A stretch of DNA of 64,000 bases from Bacteroidetes bacterium UBA2475 (GTDB taxonomy: Bacteria; Bacteroidota; Bacteroidia; B-17B0; Aurantibacillaceae): contig DDPF01000016.1 of the NCBI GenBank assembly GCA_002342065.1, forward strand, positions 62,001 through 126,000, read 5' to 3'. Each line of letters begins with the position of its first letter. The first letter of the stretch is position 1. A program made the position numbers and the translations under genes. A model generated the notes under the pieces. It was not told the origin of the DNA. It searched no databases and saw only the letters and a program-made list of their open reading frames with translations. Positions 8,934 through 15,481 of this stretch are shown here, piece after piece.

Positions 8934-9314
8934 ATGAAGAGGGTAATTACACGTACATGCGAATTTTATGTTGATGACCATGATATATTGCATGCGATAA
9001 TGCTCCCACGTGCTGTGGTAGATTATGAAGATGCGCTCGATAATTTTTTGGTGGTCAAAAATTTGACAGAAAGCAAGCCAATGCTTAGGTTAATTGATCT
9101 AACTGGTAATCCGAAGTTTTTAACTAAAGCAAAAAAACTACTCGATAATAAAGAGGTTAATAAAATTGCACTTGCACGCGCAATCCTTACAAGTAGTGCG
9201 GTTAAAAAAATTTCCTTCAATTTTTTCATAAAACTTAACCCTGATAAAATACCCACTAAATTCTTCACGAATTATAGTGAGGCTATTGATTGGTTAAGAT
9301 CCTTTAAAGGATAA
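8934..9314 (+). CDS. DUF7793-like (STAS/SpoIIAA fold) protein
   Basis: 126 residues from the ATG at 8934 (MKRVITRTCEFY). An upstream in-frame TTG at 8901 would add 11 hydrophobic residues but lies before the likely promoter, so I prefer 8934. The pattern fits small STAS-like proteins of Bacteroidota: a beta start, LHAIMLPRAVVDYEDALDN, then a strand MLRLIDLTG, a helix KEVNKIALARAILTSSAVKK, and a C-terminal FFTNYSEAIDWLRSF. I recall such sequences as DUF7793; the assignment is from memory. Cytoplasmic, no catalytic residues evident. Stands alone between the acetylation operon and the arsenic operon. Confidence 0.6.
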   Translation: MKRVITRTCEFYVDDHDILHAIMLPRAVVDYEDALDNFLVVKNLTESKPMLRLIDLTGNPKFLTKAKKLLDNKEVNKIALARAILTSSAVKKISFNFFIKLNPDKIPTKFFTNYSEAIDWLRSFKG

Positions 9315-9425
9315 ATAAACTATTTTACTACTATCTAAAATCGTTTCTAACTTATTCTTGTATAAGGTTTAACCCCTATGTTGTTAAAAAGCGATAATTT
9401 AATTTATTTTGAGGTTACAATTATT

Positions 9426-9443
9426 TATCGTAATTTTACGATA
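9426..9443 (+). promoter_or_regulatory. Palindromic operator upstream of arsR
   Basis: TATCGTAATTTTACGATA has perfect 8-base arms around TT, ending 11 bases before the arsR ATG. The core ATCG-N8-CGAT recurs at 9797-9812. It is the size and place expected for ArsR autoregulation. Confidence 0.65.
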
Positions 9444-9454
9444 TAATAAAAAAT

Positions 9455-9784
9455 ATGGGAACTACGAAATCAGAAGAGTTTACAGTTAAAGAGAATAAGA
9501 TTGCTAAATATGCAAAGGCCTTGGCTCATCCTGCGCGAATTGCAATTTTACAATTGCTGATCAAAAAACAATCTTGTATCTGTGGCGATATTGTAGAAGA
9601 CCTTCCTCTTTCGCAGAGCACGGTTTCGCAACATTTAAAAGAATTGAAAGAAGCCGGATTAATAAAAGGGGATACAGAAGGGGCAAAGGTTTGCTATTGT
9701 ATTGATGAAAAGGAATGGGAAACAGCAAAAACATATCTAAGCACTTTTTTCGCTTCGTACAATAACAATAATAAATGCTGTTAA
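9455..9784 (+). CDS. arsR: ArsR family metalloregulator
   Basis: 109-residue winged-helix repressor. The DNA-binding helix is LSQSTVSQHLKELKEAGLI (about residues 52-70). A Cys-x-Cys at residues 41 and 43 (SCICGDIVEDL) matches the CxC in the alpha-3 helix of ArsR repressors, where arsenite binds. There is a second CYC pair (80, 82) and the protein ends in Cys-Cys (108, 109), giving six cysteines in three pairs. It is the first gene of an operon with DUF6428, arsC, an aquaporin and sigZ, and has a palindrome just upstream. Arsenite or antimonite is the likely inducer; inference from the CxC site and neighbours. Confidence 0.9.
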   Translation: MGTTKSEEFTVKENKIAKYAKALAHPARIAILQLLIKKQSCICGDIVEDLPLSQSTVSQHLKELKEAGLIKGDTEGAKVCYCIDEKEWETAKTYLSTFFASYNNNNKCC

Positions 9785-9796
9785 AAATTTATTTAT

Positions 9797-9812
9797 ATCG
9801 GTAAATAACGAT
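9797..9812 (+). promoter_or_regulatory. Second putative ArsR operator
   Basis: ATCGGTAAATAACGAT has the same ATCG-N8-CGAT geometry as the site before arsR, here in the arsR/DUF6428 gap. The inner bases are less symmetric, so it may be a weaker site. Confidence 0.4.
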
Positions 9813-9836
9813 TTAATATTAACTAAACGTATAATT

Positions 9837-10310
9837 ATGAAACTATCTGAATTTAAAAAAGATCTTGAAACTGTAAATGAACTAAATTTTGAATTACCTA
9901 ATGGAGATCTTGTGCCTCAACATTTTCATGTAACTGAAGTTGGCCAGGTAACCAAGCATTTTATTGATTGTGGAGGCACAGTTAGGAATGAGAAAGCTGT
10001 AAGTTTTCAATTATGGGAAGCTGGTGATTTCGACCACCGTTTAGCGCCAAAAAAACTAAATGATATTATTGTGCTATCAGAAAAAGTACTAGCAATTGAA
10101 GATGGAGAGATAGAAGTTGAATATCAAAGCGATACTATTGGTAAGTATGGTATTGAATTTAATGGTAAGAATTTTTTGCTTATCCAAAAACAAACTGCTT
10201 GTCTTGCCACTGATAAATGCGGTATACCCGAAAATAAACTTAAAGTTAAGCTTTCAGACCTTCAAACCAAATCAGATTCTGGTTGCACGCCAGGTGGTAA
10301 ATGCTGTTAA
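9837..10310 (+). CDS. DUF6428 family protein
   Basis: 157 residues, soluble. The sequence (LPNGDLVPQHFHVTEVGQVTKHFIDCGGTVR, written here in full only to about the GG motif, and FQLWEAGDFDHRL) fits DUF6428, a family commonly found between arsR and arsC in Bacteroidota. Conserved His residues in PQHFHVTE and a Cys in DCGGT may bind metal; this is inference. The C-terminus is Cys-rich (ACLATDKC, then GCTPGGKCC) and ends in Cys-Cys like the upstream ArsR. It lies 52 bases after arsR and 8 bases before the arsC ATG. Role in arsenic handling unknown; possibly a thiol chaperone. Confidence 0.75.
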   Translation: MKLSEFKKDLETVNELNFELPNGDLVPQHFHVTEVGQVTKHFIDCGGTVRNEKAVSFQLWEAGDFDHRLAPKKLNDIIVLSEKVLAIEDGEIEVEYQSDTIGKYGIEFNGKNFLLIQKQTACLATDKCGIPENKLKVKLSDLQTKSDSGCTPGGKCC

Positions 10311-10318
10311 ATAATACT

Positions 10319-10732
10319 ATGAAAAAAATATTGGTATTATGCACCGGCAATAGTTGTAGAAGTCAAATTGCTCATGGATATTTGATTTTTTTTGCAGAAA
10401 AAAAGGCTGTTATATATAGCGCAGGGATAGAAACACATGGGGTAAACCCAAAAGCAATTACAATTATGAAAGAAGATGGGATTGACATTTCACATCACAC
10501 TTCAAATAATGTTGATGAATATAAAGACATTGATTTCGACTTTGTAATTACTGTTTGTGATAATGCAAAAGAAAATTGCCCTTATTTCCCATCAAATGCA
10601 AAAAAATTCCATTTCAATTTTCCTGATCCCGCAAAAGCTACAGGAACAGAAGAACAAATTATGGTGGAGTTTGAAAGGGTGAGGAATATGATAAAGATCT
10701 ATTGTCAAAATTTCGTGAAAGAAAATCTATGA
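10319..10732 (+). CDS. arsC: Arsenate reductase, low-molecular-weight phosphatase type
   Basis: 137 residues from the ATG at 10319 (MKKILVLCTGNSCRSQ), chosen over the ATG at 10301 because the P-loop then falls at the usual place. The C-x5-R loop has Cys8, Cys13 and Arg14. VTVCDNAKENCP carries two cysteines seven residues apart, matching the Cys82/Cys89 relay of the thioredoxin-coupled S. aureus ArsC, and FNFPDPAKATG supplies the general-acid Asp. It reduces arsenate to arsenite using thioredoxin. Its TGA overlaps the aquaporin ATG (ATGA at 10729-10732). Confidence 0.93.
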   Translation: MKKILVLCTGNSCRSQIAHGYLIFFAEKKAVIYSAGIETHGVNPKAITIMKEDGIDISHHTSNNVDEYKDIDFDFVITVCDNAKENCPYFPSNAKKFHFNFPDPAKATGTEEQIMVEFERVRNMIKIYCQNFVKENL

Positions 10733-11361
10733 AAAAATATGTAGCTGAATTTACAGGTACTTTTTTATTAGTTTTATTTGGCACGGGTGCAATTGTTTTA
10801 TCACAATCTGGTTTTGCCTTCGTTGATAATACTTTTATTTCTGTTGCATTTGGAGTTTCTGTTCTTTTAATGATCCTTTTATTCGGAAAACTATCAGGCG
10901 CTCACATTAATCCCGCAGTTACGATCTGTTTAGCTATCGATAAAAAATTCAGATGGAAAGATGTTTTGCCTTATTGTCTTTCACAATTACTTGGCGCTTT
11001 AGCAGCAAGTTATGTATTACATGTTTTATTTCCCCTAAATGAATTATTGGGAGCATCTCTTCCTTCTGGAAGTGTTATGCAATCCTTTTTACTGGAAATT
11101 TTTTTAATGTTTGTTTTAATGTTAAGTATATTAAAAGGACCTACAAATATTTTATTGGCAGCTATAGTAATTAGCACTGTTGTTGGTCTGGAGGCTTTTT
11201 TTGCAGGACCTTATTGCGGTGCGTCTATGAATCCTGCCCGTTCTATTGGCCCGGCAATAGTTTCAGGCCATATAGAACATTTGTGGGTTTATATTTTGGC
11301 GCCGGTTATAGGCGGAATTTTAGCAATTTTTGCACTTAAATTATTAAAAAGATCGAAATGA
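10729..11361 (+). CDS. Aquaporin/MIP channel, probable arsenite facilitator
   Basis: 210 residues, six membrane segments. The ATG at 10729 gives MKKYVAEFTGTFLLVLFGTG, the usual MIP opening. The two half-helix motifs are intact: HINPAV (Asn61) and SMNPARSIGPA (Asn168, with the selectivity-filter Arg171). Its place after arsC suggests it lets arsenite leave down its gradient, as AqpS does in Sinorhizobium meliloti; this is inference from context. No ArsB or Acr3 pump is present in the window. Both junctions are overlapping ATGA, so expression is probably coupled to arsC and sigZ. Confidence 0.92.
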   Translation: MKKYVAEFTGTFLLVLFGTGAIVLSQSGFAFVDNTFISVAFGVSVLLMILLFGKLSGAHINPAVTICLAIDKKFRWKDVLPYCLSQLLGALAASYVLHVLFPLNELLGASLPSGSVMQSFLLEIFLMFVLMLSILKGPTNILLAAIVISTVVGLEAFFAGPYCGASMNPARSIGPAIVSGHIEHLWVYILAPVIGGILAIFALKLLKRSK

Positions 11362-11906
11362 AATTAACTAGTGAAAAAGTATGGGTTGACCATAATAAAG
11401 AATTAAGAAGATTTATTTTATCTAAAGTAAAAGACAGAGATCTTGGTAATGATATATTACAAGACGTTTTTATTAAGGTGCATACGAGCATTAATGCTTT
11501 AAAAGATGAGAGTCATGTTAAACAATGGGTTTATCAAATTACGAGGAATACTATAAACGATCATTTCAGAAAAAGTAAAATTACCATGGATAGCAGTAAT
11601 ACCGATCTGCCTGAAATAATACACGAAAATAATAACGCACAGTTTGAAAAATGTCTTGGTTCGTTTGTTAAGGATCTGCCCTTAAAGTATAAAGATGCAA
11701 TTACAAAAGTCGAACTTCAGAATAAGAGTCAATCAGATCTTGCAGTAGAGCTCATGATCTCTTATTCAGCTTTAAAAAGTCGTGTTCAAAGAGCAAGAGA
11801 ACTGTTGAGGAAAAAATTCAAACAATGTTGTAATGTTTCAACCGATAAATACGGTAATGTTATTGCGTATCTTGAAAAAAACAATTGTGGTATTTGTAGT
11901 ATATAA
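11358..11906 (+). CDS. sigZ: ECF sigma factor SigZ
   Basis: 182 residues. Region 2 runs through VKDRDLGNDILQDVFIKVHT and VKQWVYQITRNTINDHFRK; region 4 is YSALKSRVQRARELLRKKFKQCC. The tail CCNVSTDKYGNVIAYLE followed by NNCGIC fits the Cys-containing end of the SigZ family, which could sense metal or thiol stress directly because no anti-sigma gene is adjacent. The start overlaps the aquaporin stop (ATGA). A terminator follows immediately, so this is the last gene of the ars operon. Its regulon is unknown; the Cys-rich genes that follow are candidates. Confidence 0.88.
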   Translation: MKLTSEKVWVDHNKELRRFILSKVKDRDLGNDILQDVFIKVHTSINALKDESHVKQWVYQITRNTINDHFRKSKITMDSSNTDLPEIIHENNNAQFEKCLGSFVKDLPLKYKDAITKVELQNKSQSDLAVELMISYSALKSRVQRARELLRKKFKQCCNVSTDKYGNVIAYLEKNNCGICSI

Positions 11907-11907
11907 A

Positions 11908-11936
11908 AAGGGCGGCTATTAACCGCCCTTCTTTTT
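11908..11936. terminator. Terminator after sigZ, shared with the convergent Cys-rich gene
   Basis: AAGGGCGG, a 7-base loop, CCGCCCTT, then CTTTTT. On the other strand a run of T also follows the stem, so it may serve both sigZ and the minus-strand gene whose stop is at 11935. Confidence 0.85.
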
Positions 11937-12054
11937 AGCAGCAACTTCCTGTGCCGCAGTTGCAGTTACATGAATTGTTTCCACAGCAGCTAGTACTGTT
12001 GTTGGTGTTGCAATTACAATTTTTGCAACATTCCTGATCTTTGTTATCGTTCAT
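11935..12054 (-). CDS. 39-residue Cys-rich, metallothionein-like peptide
   Basis: Reading minus from the ATG at 12054 gives MNDNKDQECCKNCNCNTNNS followed by TSCCGNNSCNCNCGTGSCC and a stop: 11 cysteines in 39 residues, arranged as CC, CxC, CC, CxCxC and CC. There is no signal peptide and no aromatic residue, and the remaining residues are mostly Asn, Gly, Ser and Thr, all typical of metallothioneins. It matches no metallothionein family I can name. It is convergent with sigZ and shares its terminator. A role in binding arsenite or another soft metal in the cytoplasm is inference from composition and neighbours. It falls below common gene-calling length limits. Confidence 0.7.
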   Translation of the reverse strand: MNDNKDQECCKNCNCNTNNSTSCCGNNSCNCNCGTGSCC

Positions 12055-12175
12055 TTCTTTTATTTTTAAATTACAATCAATAGCGACTGCAACAGATAGA
12101 CGGAATACTTTAAAAAAAGACGCAAATATTTATTGCCAACACATGTTAAAAAAAATAAATTAATAATTCATTTTG

Positions 12176-12183
12176 TATATTTG
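12176..12183 (+). promoter_or_regulatory. Bacteroidota -7 promoter element, close to start codon
   Basis: TATATTTG fits TAnnTTTG and ends 5 bases before the GTG start at 12189. No -33 TTG at the usual spacing. Confidence 0.45.
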
Positions 12184-12188
12184 ATATA

Positions 12189-12524
12189 GTGAAGCATGTT
12201 GCACATATTTTATTCCTTACCTTTTTTATTTTAACCGTTTGCCCAACTGTAAAGGCAATTAGTTGTAATAAAAAGACAAAGTGTTTTACCCAAAAACTTT
12301 CTTGTGAAGGGAAAGGGTCGTGTAATAATGAAAATGAGGAGGATTGTCCTATAAAAATGTGTAATGCCTGCCAATGTTGTGTTTGTTTTTCGGTATGTAC
12401 GGTAGATAATAACAAAGTTGAAATAATGGTATTTCAAACTCATATTAAAAATAACTCGATCGCTGATCAATTTATTTTATCTGATTATACAGCCGATCTG
12501 TGGCAGCCTCCAAAAACCGTTTAA
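12189..12524 (+). CDS. Secreted Cys-rich protein
   Basis: 111 residues from a GTG start. Signal peptide through about residue 25 (HILFLTFFILTVCPTVKAIS). The mature part has 11 cysteines between residues 26 and 70, densest in CNACQCCVCFSVC, followed by a Cys-free tail ending WQPPKTV. No domain recognised. It lies beside the ars operon and two other Cys-rich small proteins, so metal binding or disulphide-stabilised export are both possible. A repeat element begins at the base after its TAA stop, so the present C-terminus may have been shaped by that insertion. Confidence 0.6.
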   Translation: MKHVAHILFLTFFILTVCPTVKAISCNKKTKCFTQKLSCEGKGSCNNENEEDCPIKMCNACQCCVCFSVCTVDNNKVEIMVFQTHIKNNSIADQFILSDYTADLWQPPKTV

Positions 12525-12645
12525 GGGCATCTTCAAAAAATCAATTTTACTTCGTTATGCAAAAAATTAAAACCTCATTTACAATTGTAAACTGCGGCCT
12601 TAATTTTTTTTGGTAGCCTCGTTAAATTGCCTTTTTAGAGCGCCC
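12525..12645. repeat. MITE-like imperfect inverted-repeat element
   Basis: A 121-base element beginning GGGC and ending GCCC whose two halves are imperfect reverse complements over most of their length (for example CAATTTTAC against GTTAAATTG, and AAAAAATTAAAACC against GGCCTTAATTTTTTTT). The perfect 14-base palindrome TTTACAATTGTAAA (12578-12591) is at the centre. TAA flanks both ends (12522-12524 and 12646-12648), consistent with a 3-base target duplication. No coding capacity. Confidence 0.6.
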
Positions 12646-12698
12646 TAAATTTCTATAATTACAATAATAAAACTATTAATAATTTAAAAATTTATATT

Positions 12699-12857
12699 AT
12701 GAAAAAGATAATTTTAATTGGCGCAACCATTTTAGTTGCCTCAACAGCCATATTTATGGCAGCAAACAGTAATTGTTCTGAGGGATGTGACGAGTGTCCG
12801 ATAGGAATTTGTAAGCCTGGCGGGGATTGTAGCGGTACAGAATGCTGCAAAAAATAA
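12699..12857 (+). CDS. Small secreted or membrane-anchored Cys-rich protein
   Basis: 52 residues. A hydrophobic N-terminus (KKIILIGATILVASTAIFMA) is followed by a short tail with seven cysteines at positions 26, 30, 33, 38, 44, 49 and 50 (NCSEGCDECPIGICKPGGDC and ECCKK). Its own terminator follows 7 bases after the stop. The TAAATTTC at about 12645-12653 is one mismatch from a -7 box and overlaps the end of the upstream repeat. No family recognised. Third Cys-rich small protein after sigZ; function unknown, metal binding suspected. Confidence 0.6.
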   Translation: MKKIILIGATILVASTAIFMAANSNCSEGCDECPIGICKPGGDCSGTECCKK

Positions 12858-12864
12858 ATAACAA

Positions 12865-12891
12865 AAAAGCTCCCGGAAACGGGAGCTTTTT
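12865..12891 (+). terminator. Terminator after the 52-residue Cys-rich gene
   Basis: AAAAGCTCCCG, GAAA tetraloop, CGGGAGCTTTT with the T run following: an 11-bp perfect stem. Confidence 0.9.
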
Positions 12892-12924
12892 GTATTTTTA
12901 GGCTACCGAACAAAAAACATACAA

Positions 12925-15252
12925 ATGAAGATAGGGATCAAGCTGGCAATAACATTTTTTTTAATAGCGTTTTTGTCAATGTCCGTTATTGGCATCATTA
13001 GTTATTTAAGAGCAAAGCATTCTCTCGAAAAACAATCGTTCGACAGGCTTACCGCTTTTAGAGAGTTAAAAGCTGGTCAGATAGAGGATTATTATCAATT
13101 AATAAATGATCAGATAGTAACTTTAGCTGAAAATCCAATGTTAATTGATGCTATGAAGGATTTTGAGAATGGTTTTAATAAAGTTAGCGAAGAAATAAAA
13201 TTATCCGATAAAGAATTTGAGGCTATTAAAAAACGTGGTGATGAGTATCTTCAAAAAGAATTTCTACCGCGATTAAATAAGAATCTACAAGTAAAAGCGA
13301 CTGTAAATGATGAAGTGACCTATGATAAGAATAGCGTTATTCTAACAGACCTCTATTATGTTAGTAACCCTAATCCAATTGGCGAAAAACATATTCTCAT
13401 GAGCGCTCATGATCAAAGTTCATATACCAGAGCTCATGAAAAATATCATAAGATCTTGAAGGATTTTGCTGAGAAATTTGGTTTTTATGATATCTTTTTA
13501 ATTGATAACCAAACAGGAAATATTGTATATACCGTTTATAAAGAAGTCGACTTTGCCACTTCATTAATTGACGGTCCTTACAAGAACACTAACCTGGCCA
13601 CTACTTTTAAAGAAGTTGCAAAAAGCGAGAACGAACATTTTGTTAACCAGGTAGATTTTATGCCTTACCATCCTTCTTATAACGCGCCATCTGCATTTAT
13701 TGCATGTGGTATTTATGATAGAGGGGAAAAGATAGGGGTTCTTGCTTTTCAAATGCCAATTGATAAGATCAATGATATTATGACCAACAAACAGAACTGG
13801 AATGATGTAGGTCTTGGAAATACAGGAGAAACCTATATTGTAGGCGATGATTTTAAGATCAGGAATCAATCACGTTTTTTAATTGAAGACAGTTTAAATT
13901 ATTTTAAAATGTTAGCTGATATTGGTGAGACTAACAAAGTAATTGACCAAATTAAAAATTATCATAGCTCTATTGGTTTGCAAACAGTAAAAACAACAGG
14001 AACTGAAGAAGCGCTAAAGGGAGTAAATGATTCAAAAATATTTCCTGATTATAGAGGAGTACCCGTTCTTTCCTCTTATAAACCTTTAAATATTCCGGAT
14101 ATGCATTGGGTTTTAATGAGCGAGATAGATGAAGAAGAGGCTTTTGAACAGGTAACGGCTTTGCGTAATAATATTATTGTTGGATTTTTATGTTTATTAT
14201 TAGTGGTATTTGCTGTTTCTTATATTGTGTCAAAACAAATAACCAAACCTCTTAATGAATTAACTTACGAAGCACTTGAACTTGCAAATGGAAATTTTGA
14301 TGTAGAAGTTAAGACAGCAGGTAAGGATGAAATTGGAATGCTTGCCAGCAGTTTTAAAAAAATGCAGTCTTCAATCAATAAATTAATTCATGATCTTAAG
14401 GATATGAACCATAATTTGGAAGACAAAGTAAAAGAACGAACCGAAGAGGTAATGAAACAAAAGGACCTGCTTGAGGAAAAACAAAAAGAGATCGTTGATT
14501 CTATTCATTACGCGCGCAGGATACAAACCACCATTTTACCGGGCAACGAATATCTTGGAAAAAACCTGCCTGATTTTTTTGTGTTATTTAAACCACAATC
14601 TATTGTGAGTGGTGATTTTTATTGGGCCACACGCGTTGTAAAAAAAGTAGATGATAAAGTGGTTGGTGAACGTTTTTACCTTGCGGTTTGCGATAGTACT
14701 GGCCATGGTGTGCCCGGCGCATTTATGAGTATATTAAATATTTCGTTCTTAAATGAGGCCATTAATGAAAAACAAATAGAGGCACCGAACGAAATTTTAG
14801 ATTATGTAAGAAAACGCCTGATAAAAAATCTATCACACGAGGGTGGGCAGGATGGAATGGACGGAACGGTAATTTGTTTTGATAAAATGAAGAATACTAT
14901 TACGTATGCTTCTGCGCATAATGCGCCAATTATGGTCAGGGATAAAAGTATCATTGAGTTAAAAGCCGATAAAATGCCAATTGGCAAGGGTATTAAAACA
15001 GAGCCTTTTACTTTGCACGAAATAGATCATAAAAAAGGAGATACGATCTACTTCTATACAGATGGATTTGCGGATCAGTTTGGCGGGCCAAAAGGTAAAA
15101 AGTTTAAATACAAAACCCTGAATGCTTTATTGCTTGAGAACAGTGAATTACCGCTAAATAAGCAGGCAGATTTGTTGTTAAACGCTTTTACAGACTGGAA
15201 AGGGCAATTAGAGCAAATAGACGACGTGTGTGTATTTGCGGTAAGAGTATAA
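12925..15252 (+). CDS. Sensor protein serine phosphatase (Cache-like, HAMP, SpoIIE/PP2C)
   Basis: 775 residues. A transmembrane helix at about 7-29, a periplasmic sensor region to about 410 (dCache-like), a second helix about 412-432, a HAMP domain (SKQITKPLNELTYEALELA), a coiled coil, then the linker EEKQKEIVDSIHYARRIQTT and a SpoIIE-type PP2C phosphatase to the end. Phosphatase motifs: SGDFYWA, CDSTGHGVPGAFMS, QDGMDGTVI, and FYTDGFADQFGG. It would dephosphorylate Ser/Thr phosphoproteins, typically anti-sigma antagonists, in response to an extracellular signal. No partner kinase or antagonist is adjacent; the STAS-like protein at 8934 is a conceivable but unproven substrate. Confidence 0.88.
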   Translation: MKIGIKLAITFFLIAFLSMSVIGIISYLRAKHSLEKQSFDRLTAFRELKAGQIEDYYQLINDQIVTLAENPMLIDAMKDFENGFNKVSEEIKLSDKEFEAIKKRGDEYLQKEFLPRLNKNLQVKATVNDEVTYDKNSVILTDLYYVSNPNPIGEKHILMSAHDQSSYTRAHEKYHKILKDFAEKFGFYDIFLIDNQTGNIVYTVYKEVDFATSLIDGPYKNTNLATTFKEVAKSENEHFVNQVDFMPYHPSYNAPSAFIACGIYDRGEKIGVLAFQMPIDKINDIMTNKQNWNDVGLGNTGETYIVGDDFKIRNQSRFLIEDSLNYFKMLADIGETNKVIDQIKNYHSSIGLQTVKTTGTEEALKGVNDSKIFPDYRGVPVLSSYKPLNIPDMHWVLMSEIDEEEAFEQVTALRNNIIVGFLCLLLVVFAVSYIVSKQITKPLNELTYEALELANGNFDVEVKTAGKDEIGMLASSFKKMQSSINKLIHDLKDMNHNLEDKVKERTEEVMKQKDLLEEKQKEIVDSIHYARRIQTTILPGNEYLGKNLPDFFVLFKPQSIVSGDFYWATRVVKKVDDKVVGERFYLAVCDSTGHGVPGAFMSILNISFLNEAINEKQIEAPNEILDYVRKRLIKNLSHEGGQDGMDGTVICFDKMKNTITYASAHNAPIMVRDKSIIELKADKMPIGKGIKTEPFTLHEIDHKKGDTIYFYTDGFADQFGGPKGKKFKYKTLNALLLENSELPLNKQADLLLNAFTDWKGQLEQIDDVCVFAVRV

Positions 15253-15335
15253 ACAAGAGTTCTAATTCCTTAATATCATAAAACTCCGGCTTTTATTATG
15301 AAGGTTCATTTGTTCCAAACCGAAATCTAAAATTT

Positions 15336-15473
15336 ATGAATAGCAACTTATTCACAATTGAACGTACTTACAACGCAGCGGTGCAAAAAGTATGGAAAGA
15401 CCTCGATGCTAAAAATTTTGCAAAAGGCTGGAATCATATTATAGGCACAGCTCTCAAAAAATCTGTAGAATAA
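15336..15473 (+). pseudogene. SRPBCC/AHSA1 gene with internal deletion
   Basis: The 45-residue frame begins NLFTIERTYNAAVQKVWKDL, the normal start of an AHSA1-type SRPBCC protein, then jumps directly to NFAKGWNHIIGTALKKSVE, which looks like the normal C-terminal helix. The roughly 90-100 residues that make up the beta sheet and cavity are missing, with the frame kept. Such a product could not fold as this domain, so I call it a pseudogene. It ends 8 bases before the MATE gene. Confidence 0.65.
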
Positions 15474-15481
15474 GAATTTTT

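Noticed and set aside
10117..10314. 65-codon frame inside the DUF6428 gene
   Set aside because: Overlapping frame of a recognised family member, no start or domain evidence.
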